A DNA stretch of 21,648 nt from Armatimonadota bacterium (GCA_023423495.1 JAFAFM010000043.1:1-21648), one strand, 5' to 3'; shown: positions 7,893-15,663, counted from the stretch's first letter. Numbers and translations: made by a program. Notes: a model not told the origin generated them from the letters alone.

Positions 7893-8327
7893 CTAAGCTG
7901 GCGTTAGCGTCGCGATATTCTGATGGTTCTTCAGAAGTTCCATCAACGCCTCCCGGATCTCAACGTGATGATCGCGCGGGGCTTCATAGAAATCTTTTTC
8001 AACGGCTTGGCGCGCTTCGGCAGTGCCGTTTTGCACTTCCGTGAACCAGGTGTCCAGAGATTCTCCTTTGAATTCGTAGCCATTCACTTTGAGAAAGGCG
8101 AGGCAAGAAATGAGCGCTGTGGCTTCATTACCGGACGCCAATGGCTTTTTCTTTAAGAAACCGCTGAGGAAACGAGCGGCTTGCGGAAGTAAGCTTTTGC
8201 TGTCGCCATATGCATATTGATAGAAGGTCGCTTCCTCAAGGTCCGCATAGTCGAAAGGTTGCGGCTTACCTGTCACTTGAAGGTTGATCCATAACACGTC
8301 TTGAACAGTCAGGTATTGGAGCGCCAT
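7893..8327 (-). CDS. Fic/Doc-fold protein with degenerate active-site motif
   Basis: 144-residue cytoplasmic protein. The pattern QYLTVQDVLWIN near the N-terminus, then FLSGFLKKKPLASGNEATALISCLAFLKVNGYEF (residues 53-86), aligns by eye with the Doc/Fic core, in which the catalytic loop is normally HPFxDGNKRT followed by AL..aL.FL..NGY. Here the loop reads KPLASGNEAT (61-70). The catalytic His is Lys, the Phe is Leu, the metal-binding acid is Ser, and the Lys-Arg pair is Glu-Ala; only the central GN and the flanking helix are kept. Kinase or AMP-transferase activity is therefore doubtful. No Phd-like antitoxin gene is adjacent. The stop lies seven bases from the tRNA-Gly end, convergent. Family assignment is by pattern recognition only. 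Confidence 0.7.
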   Translation of the reverse strand: MALQYLTVQDVLWINLQVTGKPQPFDYADLEEATFYQYAYGDSKSLLPQAARFLSGFLKKKPLASGNEATALISCLAFLKVNGYEFKGESLDTWFTEVQNGTAEARQAVEKDFYEAPRDHHVEIREALMELLKNHQNIATLTPA

Positions 8328-8336
8328 GCGAGGATG

Positions 8337-8342
8337 ATTGTA
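8337..8342 (-). promoter_or_regulatory. -10 element of the Doc-like gene
   Basis: Minus-strand TACAAT lies nine bases before the ATG at 8327, with no Shine-Dalgarno between them. It overlaps the candidate -35 (8338-8343) of the divergent hydrolase promoter, so the two promoters share DNA. Confidence 0.5.
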
Positions 8343-8365
8343 CTCTTGGGCTCACGCTGTATAGT
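8338..8365 (+). promoter_or_regulatory. Candidate promoter of the serine hydrolase gene
   Basis: TTGTAC (8338-8343), a 16-base spacer and TATAGT (8360-8365). The -10 ends six bases before the GTG start at 8372, which puts the expected transcription start on or next to the start codon. No Shine-Dalgarno fits in between. Confidence 0.55.
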
Positions 8366-8371
8366 GAAGAT

Positions 8372-9826
8372 GTGAAGCTCTTCTGCATCGTAGCGGCATT
8401 AATCCTCGGCGCTTGCCAACAATCTGGCCAAGCATCCCAACGGCTCGCAAACTTTATTGCCGCTCTCAACTCCAAGGATCGGGCGAAGATCGAGGCGATG
8501 ATCCAATCCGAATTTGCTCCTTCGATGCTCCAGGCGCGAACCATTGCCCAGTGGACCGATCAAACCATGCAGATTGCCGGGGAGCTGGCACCGGTCAAAA
8601 CTACTGCGATCAGGCTGGATGAGCCCCACACCGTTGTCGCGGAAATTCAAGCATCTAAGGGGGAAAAGCTTGGTATCAGGATCGATTGCAGTCCCGAGGC
8701 ACCACACAGAATCATTGGTTTGCGAATCGACGAAAGCGCTGACAACCTGTTGGTAAAGAAAAGCGACTATTCAAGTTACACCGACTTGTCAGATCTCGCA
8801 AAACGCGTCCTTGCGGATTCGAAAGTGCCCGCGATCGCGGTGGGAGTCATCGCTAAGGACAAGATGCAGCTTGCGGTGGAAGGTACTCGTAAGGCCGGGT
8901 CAGAAGGAAGGGCGAAGGAATCGGATCGCTGGCTGGTGGGATCCAACGCCAAATCGATGACGGCGGTCCTTATTGCGACTCTTATCGAGCAGGGAAAGAT
9001 TAGCTGGGACTCCAAGCTTGGCGAAGTTCTGCCCGACGTTCCGATGCTTCCAGGCTACAAAACTGTGACGATTGAGCAGCTGATGCAGCATATGTCGGGC
9101 GTGCAGAAAGACATGACTTTCACCGGGCAGGCTGTAAACAAGATCGTTGGCGACCTGACGGATCCAGTCAAGATTCGGGCAACGTATGCGAAGGACGTCT
9201 TGAATCGGGAGCCGCTCAGCAAACCGGGAGAGAAGTTCGCGTACTCCAATGCGGGATACTCCATCCTCGGGCACATCGCCGAGAAAATTGAGAAGAAGCC
9301 ATTCGAACAGCTTATCAAGGAGCGTGTCTTCGACAAGCTAGGGATGAAGGACTCCCTCGTGGGGACTCCAGGAGCCGAAGGAATGCCCGGCGGCCCAAAC
9401 CAGGTTCACGGACACTACCCCGGGCGAAACGGACCCATGCCGGGAAAGATCACCGGGCCGCTAAACCACATGATGGCCCCCGCCGGTGGAGGCGTAGCCT
9501 GCAGCCTTTCGGACCTGCTTCGATACACCGAATGGCATATGAAGGGATTTCTGGGAGAGTCCGTTCCGCTGCTTAAACCTGAGACGATCAGGCGCTTGCA
9601 CACCCCCCTGGCTCGTCCTGCGGGAATGGAGGTCTATTCTGCAGGCTGGCTGCATGATCAAGATCCAGAGAACCACCGACACATGGGATCAGACGGCAGC
9701 TTTACCGCCATCATGGCCTTCTATCCCAAACAACGTGTAGCGATCGTTACAATCGTTAATATGGGACTCGAAGCGCCAGGTGTCAACGCCCTCAACGCGA
9801 TCGAAGCTCGGGAAGTCAAAGGTTAG
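8372..9826 (+). CDS. Lipoprotein serine hydrolase, beta-lactamase/class C-like
   Basis: 484-residue exported enzyme. A lipoprotein signal with lipobox LGAC (lipidated Cys15) is followed by an NTF2-like domain of about 100 residues (21-125). The serine beta-lactamase-like/DD-peptidase fold then runs to the end. Its catalytic marks are S-x-x-K at Ser191-Lys194 (GSNAKSM), Y-x-N at Tyr291-Asn293 (AYSNAGYS) and H-x-G at His437-Gly439 (RHMGSDGS). Members act as esterases, D-aminopeptidases or peptidoglycan-processing enzymes; true beta-lactam resistance is not implied. GTG is the likely start, because it begins a perfect lipoprotein signal. The stop (TAG) shares bases with the stop of the convergent CoA-transferase gene. 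Confidence 0.9.
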   Translation: MKLFCIVAALILGACQQSGQASQRLANFIAALNSKDRAKIEAMIQSEFAPSMLQARTIAQWTDQTMQIAGELAPVKTTAIRLDEPHTVVAEIQASKGEKLGIRIDCSPEAPHRIIGLRIDESADNLLVKKSDYSSYTDLSDLAKRVLADSKVPAIAVGVIAKDKMQLAVEGTRKAGSEGRAKESDRWLVGSNAKSMTAVLIATLIEQGKISWDSKLGEVLPDVPMLPGYKTVTIEQLMQHMSGVQKDMTFTGQAVNKIVGDLTDPVKIRATYAKDVLNREPLSKPGEKFAYSNAGYSILGHIAEKIEKKPFEQLIKERVFDKLGMKDSLVGTPGAEGMPGGPNQVHGHYPGRNGPMPGKITGPLNHMMAPAGGGVACSLSDLLRYTEWHMKGFLGESVPLLKPETIRRLHTPLARPAGMEVYSAGWLHDQDPENHRHMGSDGSFTAIMAFYPKQRVAIVTIVNMGLEAPGVNALNAIEAREVKG

Positions 9827-10485
9827 CTAACGGCGACCGTCGAAAGGGAGTCCGCAACCTTAAATTCTGCCTTGGTCTTGGACCTGATTTCTTCCAAAGT
9901 GACATCGGGAGCTAGTTCAATCAAGGTCAATCCAACTCCACGCTCGATCTCAAAAACGCATAGATCAGTGATGACCATGTCCACGCAGTGCTTGCCCGTC
10001 AGCGGCAGCGTGCATTCGTTCATGATCTTGCCCTCGCCCGCCTTATTGGTGTGCTCCATCACCACGACCACTTTTTTGACGCCAGCAACCAAATCCATCG
10101 CCCCGCCCATGCCTTTGACCATTTTGCCGGGGATCATCCAGTTAGCCAGGTCGCCCTTAGCACTCACTTCCATGGCTCCCAAGATGCTCAGGTCGATGTG
10201 GCCGCCGCGAATCATTGCAAAGCTGTCAGCGCTGTTGAAGTAAGCGGTGCCAGGAATTTCCGTAATGGTTTGCTTGCCCGCGTTGATCAGATCGGGGTCG
10301 GCCTCGTCTTCGTACGGAAATGGCCCCATCCCGAGCATGCCGTTTTCACTTTGGAGCACCACGTCCATCCCATCGGGAATGTAATTCGCAACTAAAGTTG
10401 GAATTCCAATTCCCAGATTCACGTAGAAGCCGTTCCGAAGTTCCTTCGCGGCTCTCTGGGCTAACTGTTCGCGGGATAAGGCCAT
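9823..10485 (-). CDS. 3-oxoacid CoA-transferase, subunit B (orphan in this window)
   Basis: 220-residue beta subunit of a family I CoA-transferase (succinyl-CoA:3-oxoacid or acetate:acetoacetate type). It moves CoA between acids through a glutamyl-CoA thioester. The catalytic Glu47 is in the signature SENGMLGMGP (46-55), and the glycine-rich GIGIPTLV is at 25-32. This length is normal for the B subunit. It needs the A subunit for activity, and that gene normally sits immediately upstream in the same operon. Here the upstream DNA holds a divergent unrelated gene, so subunit A must be encoded elsewhere or be missing. The stop codon overlaps the hydrolase stop tail to tail. Confidence 0.92.
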   Translation of the reverse strand: MALSREQLAQRAAKELRNGFYVNLGIGIPTLVANYIPDGMDVVLQSENGMLGMGPFPYEDEADPDLINAGKQTITEIPGTAYFNSADSFAMIRGGHIDLSILGAMEVSAKGDLANWMIPGKMVKGMGGAMDLVAGVKKVVVVMEHTNKAGEGKIMNECTLPLTGKHCVDMVITDLCVFEIERGVGLTLIELAPDVTLEEIRSKTKAEFKVADSLSTVAVS

Positions 10486-10545
10486 AGCCTATTGTGCTCC
10501 AGCCCAGCGAGTAGATGCCACTTTCGGCGGCCAGAGGCAAAGCGG

Positions 10546-10551
10546 CATAAT
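10546..10551 (+). promoter_or_regulatory. -10 element of the 10559 gene
   Basis: CATAAT ends exactly seven bases before the ATG at 10559, with no ribosome-binding sequence. This fits a leaderless transcript. No clear -35 hexamer is seen. Confidence 0.5.
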
Positions 10552-10558
10552 CGCTCGT

Positions 10559-11155
10559 ATGCGCGAGGTTCGCAGATTTGACGCACCCATTTCGGGGATG
10601 GAAGCCGCCCAGCGAGCCCAATATGTACTGAGCCGTTGGAAGTACCGCGGATGGTCGATTCCCGGAGGAATCCGGTTCGAACGAGCCTTTTCGCTGTCAG
10701 GATTGTTTGCCATTCACCCCCACCAAGTCCACACTCACATCGACTTGCAAATCGAAGAGAAGCCGAATGGCTGTTCGATCACCGCCGTGCAAACGGTTTA
10801 CAAACTGGGACAACCCTGCTCCAACTTGGACAAGATGGTTTGGAAAGGGGACCTGGACGATCTGGAAGCAGCCGTCGTTCACCGCGCTCCTCTGAAGAGA
10901 GACCGGATAAAGGAGAACGGATATGCAGGCGCCGTTTCCATAAAGTTCATTGTCGTGGCGGTATTGCCGCCTTTGGTCGCGGCCCTGTGGCTGCTGTTCC
11001 AGCAGAACTTCGTTGGCTCAGCCGCCATGATCGCCTTACTCGCGATTGCCGCCATCGTAATGCCCTATCTACCGTTCAAGATGCCGCACTTTCCACTTGA
11101 GGGTGAACTGCCGCCGTTCGACTCGAATTATCCGAGAAGTCAGTACCAGGGATGA
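10559..11155 (+). CDS. Unassigned membrane protein with C-terminal transmembrane hairpin
   Basis: 198 residues; I do not recognise the family. About 120 soluble residues with a mixed alpha/beta look (EAAQRAQYVLSRW; FSLSGLFAIHPHQVHTHIDL; KPNGCSITAVQTVYKLGQP) are followed by two closely spaced hydrophobic segments, at about 128-147 and 151-171. A proline-rich tail PFKMPHFPLEGELPPF ends the protein. There is no signal peptide, so the bulk probably lies in the cytoplasm as an N-terminal domain anchored by a hairpin. The start is supported by the preceding -10 element. It ends three bases before the stop of the convergent 11159-11704 gene. Confidence 0.75.
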   Translation: MREVRRFDAPISGMEAAQRAQYVLSRWKYRGWSIPGGIRFERAFSLSGLFAIHPHQVHTHIDLQIEEKPNGCSITAVQTVYKLGQPCSNLDKMVWKGDLDDLEAAVVHRAPLKRDRIKENGYAGAVSIKFIVVAVLPPLVAALWLLFQQNFVGSAAMIALLAIAAIVMPYLPFKMPHFPLEGELPPFDSNYPRSQYQG

Positions 11156-11158
11156 GGA

Positions 11159-11704
11159 TTACTTGAGCCAGCGCAGGCTCTCGGCCACCCGCTTGACAGC
11201 GGTCCCCTCAACTCCATTTCCATAGACCATCAGATACTTTGGATATCCCTTCGTCTTCAGTTCGATCCAGGTTGTGGCGGCCGCGCGGTAGCTCCCCTTC
11301 TTGGCCACCATCACCGCAAAGGATCCCAAGGCGGGTGACTTGGCTTTCAACGAACTCAACGGCTCGACGGTGTCTCCATCGGGCATATCAAATATATAGT
11401 CGCCAAGCCCGTCAGATGCCATCTGAACGACGATTTCAGCCCTGGAATGTGCGTTCTCATAACGGAGGCGCCAATCGGTCAGGGCAGGGTTTTTCTTGGT
11501 CTGACCGGGGTCCATGTGATTCATCAACTCCCACTTGACTAGCTTAAACCCGCGCGGGATGACCGTTGGAACCAAGACTTTGTAGCCGGACTTTCGCACT
11601 GTTTGCAGAGCGTGCTTAGGCAGCCCGCTCAATACACCAGTGGTCGTTTGCGGAATTGCGACCGCGGGAATCAGAAAAGCAAAAAAGAGGATCGAGCGAA
11701 CCAT
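11159..11704 (-). CDS. Exported protein of unknown function
   Basis: 181 residues with a signal peptide at 1-19 (MVRSILFFAFLIPAVAIPQ). The mature region begins with a stretch YKVLVPTVIPRGFKLVKWEL (41-60), which recalls the opening of small periplasmic domains such as DUF4367. It then has alternating beta-type segments and ends AVKRVAESLRWLK. No catalytic motif is visible. The gene lies 30 bases downstream of gyrB on the same strand. However, TATACT (11712-11717) placed seven bases before its ATG suggests an independent leaderless transcript. The family link is weak. Confidence 0.75.
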   Translation of the reverse strand: MVRSILFFAFLIPAVAIPQTTTGVLSGLPKHALQTVRKSGYKVLVPTVIPRGFKLVKWELMNHMDPGQTKKNPALTDWRLRYENAHSRAEIVVQMASDGLGDYIFDMPDGDTVEPLSSLKAKSPALGSFAVMVAKKGSYRAAATTWIELKTKGYPKYLMVYGNGVEGTAVKRVAESLRWLK

Positions 11705-11711
11705 GCTTGTA

Positions 11712-11717
11712 AGTATA
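11712..11717 (-). promoter_or_regulatory. -10 element of the 11159-11704 gene
   Basis: Minus-strand TATACT ends seven bases before the ATG at 11704, in the short gap after gyrB. No Shine-Dalgarno lies between. No good -35 is seen. Confidence 0.55.
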
Positions 11718-11734
11718 GGTTCGCTCGCTTGCGA

Positions 11735-13897
11735 TTAATAGTGCCAGTCTACGTTGTGCGCCTGTTTGGCATGGCGCTCGATGAACTCTCGGCGAGGCTC
11801 GACTTTGTCTCCCATCAGCCGGGAGAACATCATCTCGATCTCGGCCTCAAACTCCTTGTCGAGTTTGACCTGCACCAGCTTTCGCTTATCAGGCGCCATC
11901 GTGGTCTCTTCAAGGTCGTCGGCATTCATTTCTCCCAGACCTTTGAACCTGGTTACTTGGACATTTTTCTTCTTCAGGCCCCGGATGATCTCATCTCGTT
12001 CGGCTTCGCTCATCGCGTAGTGGCGCTCGCTTGCGCCGACCTTGACAACGAACAGGGGCGGTTGGGCAAGGAAGATCCGTCCCTCGGCCACCAGAGGCTT
12101 CATGTAGCGGTAGAAGAAGGTTAAGAGCAGGGTTCGGATGTGTTCCCCGTCCACGTCGGCGTCGGTCATGATAATGACCTTTCCGTAGCGGAGCTTGGTT
12201 ATGTCGAACTCGATCTCACGCTCTTTTTCCTTTTTGCCTTTCTTACTTTCGCTAAGTTCGTAGGCTTTCGGCTTGCCGTTTCCATTGGAGCTTTCCGACA
12301 GTTCCAAGTCCAGTTGCTCATCTTCACCATCGGTGACGATCGCGCGCCCCATGGTCAAGTCGATGCCAACCCCAAGTGCCGAAATGAGGGCTTTGATTTC
12401 CTCATTGTCGAGTGCCTTGTCGATCCTCGCCCGTTCAACATTCAAAATCTTTCCTCTAAGGGGCAAGATTGCTTGAGTCATACGGTCGCGAGCTTGCTTG
12501 GCCGAGCCTCCCGCCGAGTCACCCTCAACAAGAAAGATCTCGCACTTTTCTGTGTCTTTACTTACGCAGTCGCTCAGCTTTCCGGGAAGGCCAAAGCTAT
12601 CCATGGCATTGCCACGCCGGATGCTCTCAGCGGCCTTTCTGGCGGCTTCCCTGGCCCGCTGGGCAATGACCGCCTTGTCCATTATCCGCTTGGCCATTTG
12701 CGGATTCTCTTCAAAGAACGTCATCAAGCCGTCGCCGACGAGCGAGTTGGTTAGACCCTGAACCTCGGGCGTCACCAGCTTCACCTTGTCTTGAGAGTTA
12801 TAGGATGGGTTCTCCAAGCGCAACGAAATGACCGCGGTCAGACCGTCGCTCACGTCATCCGAGGTGAAGTTATTGTCCTTCTCCTTCAGGAATCCCATCT
12901 TGCGGGCATAGGCGTTGATCGTCCGGGTTAACGCGGCGTTGAAGCCTGATGCGTGAGTACCGCCGTCGGGGTTGTGGATATTGTTGGAGAAGGCGAGCAA
13001 CGTCATGTTGTAGCCATCGTGGTACTGCATGGCGACTTCAATTTCGCTCGACTCTTTCACGCGGCGGAAAAAGATGACGGGGTGGAGAGTGTCTTTGCCT
13101 TCATTCAGGTCTTCGACAAGCTGCGGAATGCCGCGTTGGTAGAAGAAAACTTCGGATTCATCCGGATTCTGCTCGTCCAAATACTCGAACTTCACTTTGG
13201 GGTTCAAGTAAGCAAGCTCCCGCATCCGGGTCTTGAAGATATGAACGTCGTATTCTGTTTCCGTTAAGACCGAGGGGTCGGCCATCCAGTGCTGCTTGGT
13301 GCCAGTTTCGCCTTCGGGGACCTTTCCGACCTTCTCAACTTCCGTAACCGGAATGCCTTTCTCGTATCGCTGTCGGAATACCTTGCCTTCGCGCCGGACT
13401 GTGGTCTCCATCCAGGCCGAGAGAGCATTGGTACAGGAAACACCGACGCCGTGCAATCCGCCCGAGGTTTTATAGCCGCTGCTGTCACCGCCGAATTTAC
13501 CGCCCGCGTGCAGCACCGTCATGACAACTTGGAGCGCGCTGACGCCCATTTTCTTGTGCTTGTCCACCGGGATGCCGCGTCCGTTGTCCTCTACGGAGAG
13601 CGAGTTGTCGGCATAGAGGGTCACTTTGATATGGTCGCAGTGTCCTGCGAGAGCCTCGTCAACTGAGTTGTCGATGACCTCGCGAAACATCTGGTGAAGA
13701 CCTCGCTTGCCATTGTCACCGACGTACATGCCTGGGCGCTTTCGAACCGCTTCGAGGCCTTCGAGCACTTGGATTTGATTGGCGTTGTAGTCGCCTTCGA
13801 CCTTACCGACGATCTCGTCGATATAGGCCGTCTGATCTTCAGTTTCGGGGGTGTTCGGGGTTTCGATTTCGTCTTCTGAATGTTTCTTTTCGGGCAT
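11735..13897 (-). CDS. gyrB: DNA gyrase subunit B
   Basis: ATPase subunit of type IIA topoisomerase that introduces negative supercoils with GyrA. The 720 residues comprise three parts. The GHKL ATPase has Glu73 as general base (FREVIDNS), DNGRGIP at 104-110 and TSGGLHGVG at 144-152. The transducer carries the QDK loop lysine (Lys371). The TOPRIM/C-terminal region has EGDSAGGSA at 458-466 and DADVDGEH at 579-586. The ending resembles the standard GyrB tail, without the 170-residue proteobacterial insert. Odd points: a low-complexity charged insert at about 513-563 inside TOPRIM, and a GGAGG 18 bases before the ATG, farther than usual. An in-frame TAG at 13913-13915 bars any longer start. gyrA and recF are not adjacent. 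Confidence 0.97.
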   Translation of the reverse strand: MPEKKHSEDEIETPNTPETEDQTAYIDEIVGKVEGDYNANQIQVLEGLEAVRKRPGMYVGDNGKRGLHQMFREVIDNSVDEALAGHCDHIKVTLYADNSLSVEDNGRGIPVDKHKKMGVSALQVVMTVLHAGGKFGGDSSGYKTSGGLHGVGVSCTNALSAWMETTVRREGKVFRQRYEKGIPVTEVEKVGKVPEGETGTKQHWMADPSVLTETEYDVHIFKTRMRELAYLNPKVKFEYLDEQNPDESEVFFYQRGIPQLVEDLNEGKDTLHPVIFFRRVKESSEIEVAMQYHDGYNMTLLAFSNNIHNPDGGTHASGFNAALTRTINAYARKMGFLKEKDNNFTSDDVSDGLTAVISLRLENPSYNSQDKVKLVTPEVQGLTNSLVGDGLMTFFEENPQMAKRIMDKAVIAQRAREAARKAAESIRRGNAMDSFGLPGKLSDCVSKDTEKCEIFLVEGDSAGGSAKQARDRMTQAILPLRGKILNVERARIDKALDNEEIKALISALGVGIDLTMGRAIVTDGEDEQLDLELSESSNGNGKPKAYELSESKKGKKEKEREIEFDITKLRYGKVIIMTDADVDGEHIRTLLLTFFYRYMKPLVAEGRIFLAQPPLFVVKVGASERHYAMSEAERDEIIRGLKKKNVQVTRFKGLGEMNADDLEETTMAPDKRKLVQVKLDKEFEAEIEMMFSRLMGDKVEPRREFIERHAKQAHNVDWHY

Positions 13898-14047
13898 TAG
13901 AATGTGCGCTCGCTACCTCCATTTTGGGGAGCGCCCGGAGGGAAGGCGCGGCTTCAAAATAGAAGCCTCATTTGAATCTGAATTGTACCTGATTGAAGGG
14001 ACGGTTTACGCGCCTGGAAAGGACCTTAAACCACGTCGTTTTCTGCA
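13898..14047. other. Gene-free gap between mhqD-like gene and gyrB
   Basis: 150 bases without a convincing gene. It holds two small nested stems on either strand, GCGCC/GGCGC (13931-13949) and GGCTTC/GAAGCC (13950-13967), neither followed by a T-run. It should contain the gyrB promoter and leader (minus strand). A TATTTT lies in the second stem loop region, but I cannot define a promoter with confidence. Confidence 0.5.
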
Positions 14048-14665
14048 TTAAGCGAGCGAGGCGAACCACTCCGCGATGGCGGTGATTTCGGGACGGGTCA
14101 AGTTGTGCCCAGCGTCGGTCCAATAATGCTCGACCGTCGCGCCGCCGGATTGCAGCTGTTTCGCCAAATAGTCCGCATCTTCCACCGGCACCATCGAATC
14201 AGCCCGTCCGGAGGAGAGGAACACCTGCTTGCCTTCTAACCCCGCCAATTGGTTGTTCGGAAATGTCGTCATTGCCCGGATAAAAGCGCCACCCGCAAGG
14301 GACTCTGGGTGCAGCGAGAGAAGCGAGTGCCCCATGTTCGCTCCATTGGAGAATCCGACCGCAAATAGCTTGGAGGATTCGATGCCGTATTCCGATCGTG
14401 CAGTCGAAAGAAATTGGTCAAGTGCTGCGGCCTCTTCGCGCAGGTTATCAAGATCGAAGACACCTTCTTGGAACCTCCGAAAGAACCTCGGCATCCCGTT
14501 CTCTAGGATCCTGCCACGGACGCTCAGGATGGCTGCGCCAGGAAGTACTGCCTGACCGAGCGGAATCAGATCGTTTTCGTTTCCGCCCGTTCCGTGCAGC
14601 AGCAGAAGCGTGCGAGATTCTGCGGACGTTGCCGCGAGGTAGCGGTGGATAAAGCGATTATTCAC
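14048..14665 (-). CDS. Alpha/beta hydrolase, MhqD-like phospholipase/carboxylesterase
   Basis: 205-residue cytoplasmic serine hydrolase. Oxyanion motif LLHGTGGNE (23-30), nucleophile Ser106 (GFSNGAN), acid Asp156 (GRADSMVP) and His187 (DAGHNL) form a complete triad. Sequence style and length match Bacillus MhqD and related carboxylesterases. The GTG start overlaps the stop of the upstream dioxygenase gene (GTGA), so the two are translationally coupled. In Bacillus subtilis mhqO and mhqD form part of an operon for resistance to hydroquinones and quinone-like electrophiles. A similar role here is inference. A 150-base gap without a recognised gene separates it from gyrB. Confidence 0.85.
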   Translation of the reverse strand: MNNRFIHRYLAATSAESRTLLLLHGTGGNENDLIPLGQAVLPGAAILSVRGRILENGMPRFFRRFQEGVFDLDNLREEAAALDQFLSTARSEYGIESSKLFAVGFSNGANMGHSLLSLHPESLAGGAFIRAMTTFPNNQLAGLEGKQVFLSSGRADSMVPVEDADYLAKQLQSGGATVEHYWTDAGHNLTRPEITAIAEWFASLA

Positions 14666-15648
14666 TTGACCCCATTAGCGATTTCGACGGGCACTTCCAC
14701 TCCACTCGGCAGTCGGAGCTTTGGTACGACCTTTTCGATTTGGGATCTTAGCGGCTCATACATCGCGGGCAGCCGCAAGCTTGTGCCCAACGTGGCCTCC
14801 GATTCGTCGATCAGGAATCCTGGCCCCATGGTGGCGATTTCGAAGAGAACGCCCCCCGGCTCTCGGAAGTAGATCGACCTAAAGTAATCGCGGTTCATGA
14901 TCGGACTGATGTGGTAGCCGAGCTGCTGAATTTCTTGATGCCACTGGGCTTGGGTGGAATCGTCGGCGGTCGCCCAGGCAATGTGGTGGACTGATCCGTG
15001 ACCTCCATGGCCGGTCGCGGCGCTGGGATCGGTAACTAAATCGAGGTAGGAGCCGGGCCCCTTATTTCCCCCTTGAAGTCGCATCCGATGACCCTCTTCG
15101 TGAATCTTTTCAAACCCCATCACTTCGGTCAGGAGCTTGAGCGTGGCTTCGTTGTAGTTTTCGGTGATCGTAACCGAGTGCATCCGGCCGATTGCCTTGT
15201 CTTCCGGCACCGTACCGCCGTGGTAAGGCGCGCCAGGTTTGAATGCTGGCGATGCGATCAGCTCCAGCGGCAGGCCATCGTGGGCTTGGAAGGGCAACAC
15301 TTCCTCGTCAGCTCTGGTGAAGGGCTGTTCAAACGTCACCCCTTCCGCTTCAAAGCGGTGCACCCACCAACCCATGGAATCAGGGGGGATTGCCAGCGCG
15401 GTGGATGTCACTTGACCGGCTCCTATCCGTCCCGACCGGCCGTCGCCATAGGGGAAAAACGTTAAGTTGGATCCAGGCGTGCCGAGACCATCTCCGTAAT
15501 ACAGGTGATAGGCGGTGGGATCATCGAAGTTGACCGTCAGCTTCACCATCCGAAGCCCGAGCACCCCCGTATAGAAATCGACATTGGCCTGGGCATCGTC
15601 CGTGATGGCGGTCATGTGGTGGATGCCAAAGATACGCTCGCTCGTCAT
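14662..15648 (-). CDS. Ring-cleaving dioxygenase-like VOC protein, MhqO type
   Basis: 328 residues with two vicinal-oxygen-chelate (glyoxalase-fold) modules, at about residues 5-135 and 153-285. Likely metal ligands are His10 or His11 (GIHHMT) and His221 or His222 (VHHIAWA) with Glu270 (GVLFEIAT). The family acts as extradiol-type dioxygenases on hydroquinones or catechol-like compounds, but direct biochemical proof is limited. It starts at an ATG with GGGAG at 15655-15659, six bases upstream. It is the first gene of a coupled pair with the MhqD-like hydrolase. The 44-base gap from rnhB carries a dyad that could be an operator. No MarR-type regulator gene is in the window. Confidence 0.87.
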   Translation of the reverse strand: MTSERIFGIHHMTAITDDAQANVDFYTGVLGLRMVKLTVNFDDPTAYHLYYGDGLGTPGSNLTFFPYGDGRSGRIGAGQVTSTALAIPPDSMGWWVHRFEAEGVTFEQPFTRADEEVLPFQAHDGLPLELIASPAFKPGAPYHGGTVPEDKAIGRMHSVTITENYNEATLKLLTEVMGFEKIHEEGHRMRLQGGNKGPGSYLDLVTDPSAATGHGGHGSVHHIAWATADDSTQAQWHQEIQQLGYHISPIMNRDYFRSIYFREPGGVLFEIATMGPGFLIDESEATLGTSLRLPAMYEPLRSQIEKVVPKLRLPSGVEVPVEIANGVK

Positions 15649-15663
15649 GCATTTCTCCCTTTA

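Noticed and set aside
7893..8327. Toxin-antitoxin module with the Doc-like gene
   Set aside because: No adjacent antitoxin-sized gene exists and the toxin motif is destroyed.
8372..9826. Serine hydrolase as an antibiotic-resistance beta-lactamase
   Set aside because: It has the S-x-x-K, Y-x-N and H-x-G pattern of the broad esterase/peptidase group plus an NTF2-like domain and lipoprotein anchor. Nothing specific to class C resistance enzymes is seen.
11603..12754. Plus-strand open frames of 173 and 204 residues opposite gyrB
   Set aside because: They mirror the highly conserved gyrB codons, show no domain pattern and have no start signals.
13931..13967. Nested stems upstream of gyrB as a terminator for the mhqD-like gene
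   Set aside because: Neither stem is followed by a T-run on the minus strand, and they lie about 80 bases past the stop.
13902..14051. Small plus-strand frame (about 49 codons) filling the gap upstream of gyrB
   Set aside because: No ribosome site, no recognisable protein, and the region is expected to hold the gyrB leader. A tiny gene cannot be excluded but is not supported.
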